From the NCBI GenBank assembly GCA_018340375.1, contig JAFFJZ010000043.1, positions 1,054,001-1,118,000 on the forward strand: a stretch of 64,000 bases of DNA, read 5' to 3'. Within the stretch, counting starts at the first letter, position 1. The number at the start of each line of letters is the position of its first letter. Under the pieces are notes generated by a model, which was not told the origin of the DNA, did no database searches, and was given only the letters and a program-made list of their open reading frames with translations. A program made the position numbers and the translations under genes. Below, in pieces: positions 59,301 to 64,000 of this stretch. The stretch is from Gonatopus flavifemur. Lineage: Eukaryota > Arthropoda > Insecta > Hymenoptera > Dryinidae.

Positions 59301-59924
59301 GCAACCCTGTTTATGAATTATTTTGTGGAAAAAAAAAAATGAGATGAAAAACTATCTTCTTATCTATTGATAAGAAATTTTGACATTTTATTTGTGGTTC
59401 AGAAATTCTTGATATACTCTCATCATATCGATTATGGAACTTCCAAAATTTGAAAGTAGGGGAAAAGTCATGCTTTTCATGTCTTAGAATTTTCGATATC
59501 ATAGGTTTAGAATAACGAGCGCCGGAAATCGAAGGATTTTGAGGGAGTCAGATTTCCATCAAATCTTATTTCTGGAAAAAAGCCTGAGTGAAAAAAAACT
59601 TATTTGTTGAATATTATTAGATCAAGAATGGAAAAAATGACTTTGTTGAATTCTAAAATTTAGGTATAAAAAACATGTGTAATGACTCCTTTCCCCTCTC
59701 ATTTACTCTCATGTTTCTCTTGTCCGCTGCACCATGCTGCTCATTCACAAGCACTTCCACCCTCTGCCTTGGCTAAATTGATATTAGGTCAAAGTGATTT
59801 TGATTAAACTATAATTTCACTGAATAGCTGACCTTCACAATCTAGAATAGTTGAGCTTGTCCAAAAGATATTACTTTTGTTCTTGTTGTTGAATTTGGAT
59901 TCTGCAGCAACTAAGAATGGGAGG
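59301..59924. other. AT-rich spacer before the second Bel/Pao element
   Basis: No gene or clear element seen. Confidence 0.4.
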
Positions 59925-60564
59925 TGTTTGAGAGAGAGCGCGTTGAGCCGATTTTATTTGCCACCGCGTAGATGATATTATATTTGCCGAATTCTTACTT
60001 CCTTCCTTTTCTCTTATTAATCATCGTTGTCGAACTATTGCTGCTCTGAGTCCCTTCCAAGGTCGGGATTAGCCCCCTCTCTTGAACGTGTCGCACGCAA
60101 AACCTTACTCTAATTACCGACTAGCATACACTAGAGTCGTGCCGCCGGTCTTCCAAGACAGTCCGCTTGCAATTCGTTCACGACTTTTCCGCTTTTTCAC
60201 AAACGAATAATTTTCCTTCAACATAGTACGCGCGTTCACGTATTGTTAGAACGCGTTCATAAAACATTTCACCGCAACACCATTGAGTTCGCTCTACTGC
60301 CCCCTTCGTGGGTCGAACGGGGGTCGCTGCACCCACGCGATTGTGGACAATCTATGTGTCTTCTTGTGTGTGAACAAATACAAATAAACGAGTGTATTCG
60401 TTAAGCCAGTATTCACTGTGTCGCGAGTGGCTATTATTGACCCCCTGTGTGCCCTCTCCTTCCAACCACACCCCTAAGTGCACGTGTTTGCCGCGCTCCG
60501 CCCTTTCTCGGGGAAACTCCCGTGACCAGATATCTCCAGCATCCCCGCATACATTTCTCCTACA
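59925..60564 (+). repeat. 5' LTR of the second Bel/Pao element
   Basis: TGTTTGAGAGAGAGCGCG opens and CTCCTACA closes a region of about 640 bp just before a primer-binding site. AATAAA is at about 60379, consistent with U3-R-U5. The matching 3' LTR would lie beyond the window, so the start is tentative. Confidence 0.6.
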
Positions 60565-60571
60565 AAATTCC

Positions 60572-60588
60572 TGGTCCTCCGAGCCGGA
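60572..60588 (+). promoter_or_regulatory. Primer-binding site, tRNA-Tyr-like
   Basis: TGGTCCTCCGAGCCGGA is complementary, with one mismatch, to the 3' end of an insect-type tRNA-Tyr including CCA. It lies 8 bp after the inferred LTR end. The tRNA comparison is from memory. Confidence 0.6.
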
Positions 60589-61246
60589 TGCTCGATTTCC
60601 GGTCCCGCTTCTCCTGAAAGTGCTGAAGCTCAGAAAAGTGCAATTGCATCGTGTGCAGTGACGTTAAACTTTGATCTGCAAAGCTTCAACGTGCTCAGTG
60701 TTCGCATTTTCATTCAACACAGTGTATAACCTATAGGAAAACGTTACATTCCAATCGTACGTGTGTGTGTTTCTTCATCGACATTGCATACGCATATCCA
60801 CACCTACACGTTGGTGTTCACGATCGACGTACACATCTTCACGTTGCTATACGCGTACCGCAAATCTGTGTCGATATCATTCTTCGACATACCGCTTCTC
60901 CGTCTTCCCTCTACGTACTCTTCGATTCTCGCTGTGTCTCTCACGCACAGACGTACCACTCCTATCTCTTCTTCTCTCTCGTACACGTTGACGAATCCTC
61001 GTTCAACGAAGCTACGTACGCTTTCGATACTGATCGTGTCTCTTCTTCTCCGCTTACCGCTTGCATGAGAGTTTCTCTCTTCTACACGTTACGAATTTCA
61101 TGTCCTAACGTGCGCTTGATATACGCGATACGAACTCGTATATCATTTGTTCTACCGCTCTTCTCGTTGAAGATTATTCAACTTCAACTTAATCACGATC
61201 AGTTATTACCGTTGTTTTTTTCGTACAGTTATTTGAACCTACGATC
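60589..61246 (+). other. Untranslated leader of the Bel/Pao element
   Basis: About 660 bp of pyrimidine- and ACGTAC-rich sequence between the primer-binding site and the gag ATG. Several overlapping ORFs in three frames have low-complexity composition and no domains. Confidence 0.5.
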
Positions 61247-64000
61247 ATGTCCTTAGAAGACCGCGAAGGCACTTTGAAAGTGAATCAGTATGATTCACTA
61301 TCCCGCTCAATATCCAGGATGGTGACCAATTTGAAAAAAATGGGTAAATTGAAATGGACGGTTCCTGTACTAAAGGGTCGGCTCAATCTGCTACGGGAGC
61401 AATGGGACCAATGTCGCGCTCTCAACGTACAACTTCAACGTTGTTTGGATACCTCCAGTGCTGAGGTTTTGGACGCCTGGCTGACCAACCCCCTGGACAG
61501 CGTCGAGGACGAATTCTACGCCGCTTTGGACTTCCTCAATGAGGAACTCGCCGCCAAAAGTGCCGAAAGCACCACCGTCGAGGTACCAAATGTCAGCGTA
61601 CCGGCAAGTACTTCAGCGACCTTCGCATTATCGCGTATTGAAATTCCAAAATTCTCTGGCAATTATACGGACTGGCCAGAATTTCATGATTTGTTTAGCT
61701 CGCTCGTGATTCATAATGATTCGTTGAGTTCGGTTCAGAAGTTACATTATTTAAAGCGCAGTTTAACCGGCGAAGCGAGCAGTCTGTTGAAAAATGTTAA
61801 AATCACCGCTAATAGTTTTGAGTCTTCGTGGACGTCATTGTCTAACCGTTACAGCAATCCGCGTTCAATTATTGACGCTTATTTAAGTTTGTTTGCCGAC
61901 ATTCCATCTGTCACTAATGATTTTCTCTCTGGTTTTAAAAAGTTACGAGATATCTCATCCGAGTCTCTGACCGCGTTGCGAAACTTGAAACGACCAGTCG
62001 AACACTGGGATGATTGGGTCGTCCATTCTTTAGTCAACAAATTGGATCGCTTATCTCGACGCGAATGGGAAACCACGGTGACAGACTATGATACGTATCC
62101 TACTTATGCCCGATTTGCTAGTTTTTTAGATACACGGATTAGAACGTTGGAAATTCTGAACCCGAATCCTAAACCGAATTCAAATCCAGCCGCATCTTCG
62201 AATAAAAATACCCGCGCTGAAACCCATATCAAAACTCATCTTCTTTCAAATTCACCGAACTGTATTTATTGTAAATCTGATCATCACATTTATTACTGTG
62301 AAAAATTCAAAGCACTCTCAGTGCAGCAACGAGATTCTTTCGTACGGAAACACGCATTGTGTTATAATTGTTCATCCAATTCACATCAATCTAAACAATG
62401 TAATAGCCGATCAACTTGCTTTCGTTGCCATCAGCGGCATCACTCGTTGCTGCACCGTTGTGCGAACAATAGCGATACTCCCGTTCCCTCGAACAAAGGT
62501 TCACATTCAACGCAAACCACCGCTTCTTCTACTTCTGAACCTTCATTGGTGGGAACGACGGAGCCTACTGTAAACATTCATCACACTCGATGCAATAATA
62601 ATTCGAATATCATAGCGAATACTTTTGATGACTGTGTTTTGCTTGCGACTACGCACGCTACGATTTCTACCGCTAACGGCACATCCTTGAGAGTTCGTGC
62701 CCTGCTGGATCAGGGTTCGCAGCGGACCTTCATAGCCGAATCCTTGGTGCAACTACTTCGCTTGCCCAAGGAAAGAACTTTCGCGAAAATTTCAGGTGCG
62801 GGAGGATCCCGGAGTGTAATCTCCAATGCCGCAGTTACCTTCTCCTTACGACCACGTGAGAAGTTTTTGTCCGTGCTCACAGTACGCGCGTTGGTCTTAG
62901 GCCAAATTACATCGTACGTTCCCTCTACTCCAGACTCGGTTGCGGTGCTCGAGCAAATGCGCGACCTAGATTTGGCGGACCACACTCCTTTTTCCCGTGA
63001 GCCGATTTCTTTATTAATCGGTGCTGATCTCTATGGGAAAATTCTCCTTGAGGGCGTTATTCACAGCCCAGATAAAAATTTTATGGCCCAACAGACCATC
63101 TTTGGTTGGGTTCTTTCAGGTTCCTTCGCCAAACCCGCATCTCGCCATCATTCACTCCTCTTGTGTGACGAAGAAGAAAATTTAGACGCTCCTCTCCAAA
63201 AGTTTTGGGAGATTGAGGAATTACCCGCTTCCGCTCCGCTTTCCGACGAGGATCGTGCTTGTGAAGAACATTTTTCACGCACACATTCTCGAGACTCTAC
63301 AGGCCACTACGTTGTGCGACTTCCGTTTCGCACTAACTTGCTCTGCAAATCGGGCAATCCGAGCATATTGCTCACGCTTCCTTCCGTCGCCTTATGCGGC
63401 GCCTATCTAAAGATTCCGATTTATCGGAACTCTACCGCCAATTCTTAGATGAATATTCCAGACTATGCCATATGCGTCGAGTCGATGCCCAGGCAGCCCC
63501 AAATACGAACCCAGTTTCCTTGACTCACCATCCGGTTTTGAAAACGGATTGCGAATCACCAAAAATTCGAGTGGTTTTCAACGCCTCTGCTCCTACTTTG
63601 AATGATACGAGCCTGAATGACCACCTTCTAAGTGGCCCGAAATTGCAGGCCGAACTCCCGCTCGTTTTGCTCAATTGGCGGTCCCATCGATACGTTGTTT
63701 TGGGTGACATCGTGAAGATGTTCCGCCAGATCAATGTTCATGAGGCCGACCAACCATTCCAACAAATTCTTTGGACTAGCCCTGACTCTGACGACGCTAT
63801 ACCATATCGCCTTACTACAGTCACCTATGGGACGTCCTGCGCGCTTCTCTTAGCCATCCGCACGCTGCAACAACTCGCCAAGGATGAAGGCCCTCGGTTT
63901 CCGTTGGCCACCCCAGTGCTGCTGGCCGACACTTATGTCGACGATTTATTATTCGGCGCCGACGATATTGTGCTCGCGCGCCAAATCAGAGCCCAGGTCA
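61247..64000 (+). pseudogene. Bel/Pao gag-pol, 5' part, one frameshift, continues past the window
   Basis: ATG 61247 opens a 733-aa frame to 63448. Order: N-terminal helical Gag (LREQWDQCRALNVQLQ), DUF1759-like domain (IPKFSGNYTDWPEFHDLF, LKRPVEHWDDWVV), zinc knuckles (CIYCKSDHHIYYC, CYNCSSNSHQSKQC, CFRCHQRHH), DUF1758-type protease (ALLDQGSQRTFIAESL) and WVLSG. A frameshift near 63345 separates this from the continuing RT frame (SKDSDLSELYRQFLDEY, FRQINVH, catalytic YVDDLLFG near 63940), open to the window end. Only one break in 2.75 kb and a recognisable LTR and PBS suggest this is the youngest LTR element here. Confidence 0.92.

Noticed and set aside
60392..61256. Several ORFs of 76-163 aa rich in Ser, Arg and Tyr
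   Set aside because: They overlap in three frames in the low-complexity leader of the Bel/Pao element.
50446..64000. Endogenous retrovirus with an envelope gene
   Set aside because: After the integrase of the first Bel/Pao copy only about 125 bp precede the LTR-like sequence; no env-like ORF is present, and the second copy leaves the window within RT.

Overview
The window looks like AT-rich nuclear DNA of an insect. The evidence is short phase-consistent introns with GT/AG borders, a DD34D mariner, hAT and CACTA-like DNA transposons, an RTE-like LINE, and Ty3/Gypsy and Bel/Pao LTR elements. A hymenopteran (parasitoid wasp) is my guess, but no sequence feature proves the order. There is no bacterial-style gene organisation. 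Almost all recognisable coding sequence is transposon-derived and decayed; the rest is AT-rich spacer filled with miniature inverted-repeat elements (MITEs).

Layout. 0-4.6 kb: a MITE with a 33-bp tandem repeat, a tRNA-like sequence, a hAT-type end, a foldback element, and a tandem duplication whose second copy carries two hairpin MITEs. 4.6-8.0 kb (minus): the best candidate cellular-type gene, seven exons, about 500 aa, open and phase-consistent through six of them, function unknown. 8.0-10.85 kb: an inverted-repeat element and a CACTA-like transposase remnant. 10.86-15.5 kb: a 5'-truncated Ty3/Gypsy element with PR-RT-RNaseH-INT, followed on the 3' side by an extra zinc-knuckle ORF and a candidate LTR. 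16-23 kb: MITEs, a roughly 2.2-kb palindrome holding a broken gene, another foldback, and a 1.1-kb MITE sitting 3 bp from the splice donor of a minus-strand exon. 23.9-24.9 kb: an internally deleted mariner. 27-29.2 kb: a large inverted repeat split by an AGATCTG-rich MITE. 30-34.2 kb: a CACTA-like transposase split by a 1.9-kb non-autonomous hAT. 35.4-38.4 kb: a five-exon DUF4806-like gene with two stops. 38.4-39.5 kb: nested MITEs. 39.8-47.6 kb: a third CACTA-like fragment abutting an RTE-like LINE that is itself split by a 3.8-kb hAT element. 48-49.1 kb: a fourth CACTA-like fragment. 50.4-57.3 kb: a Bel/Pao element with an LTR-like insertion in its RT. 57.8-59.3 kb: a foldback and a MITE. 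59.9 kb to the end: the 5' two-thirds of a second Bel/Pao element with LTR, primer-binding site, gag, protease and part of RT.

How it fits together. Target-site duplications and restored reading frames let the insertions be ordered in time: hAT into LINE, hAT into CACTA-like transposase, hAT MITE into CAC-type MITE. The CACTA-like transposase fragments (four) and a clan of MITEs with CAC...GTG ends and mostly 2-bp TA/TG duplications dominate the window and may be autonomous and non-autonomous members of one lineage; that link is inference. Most decayed ORFs are broken by single in-frame stops (often TGA) more than by frameshifts.
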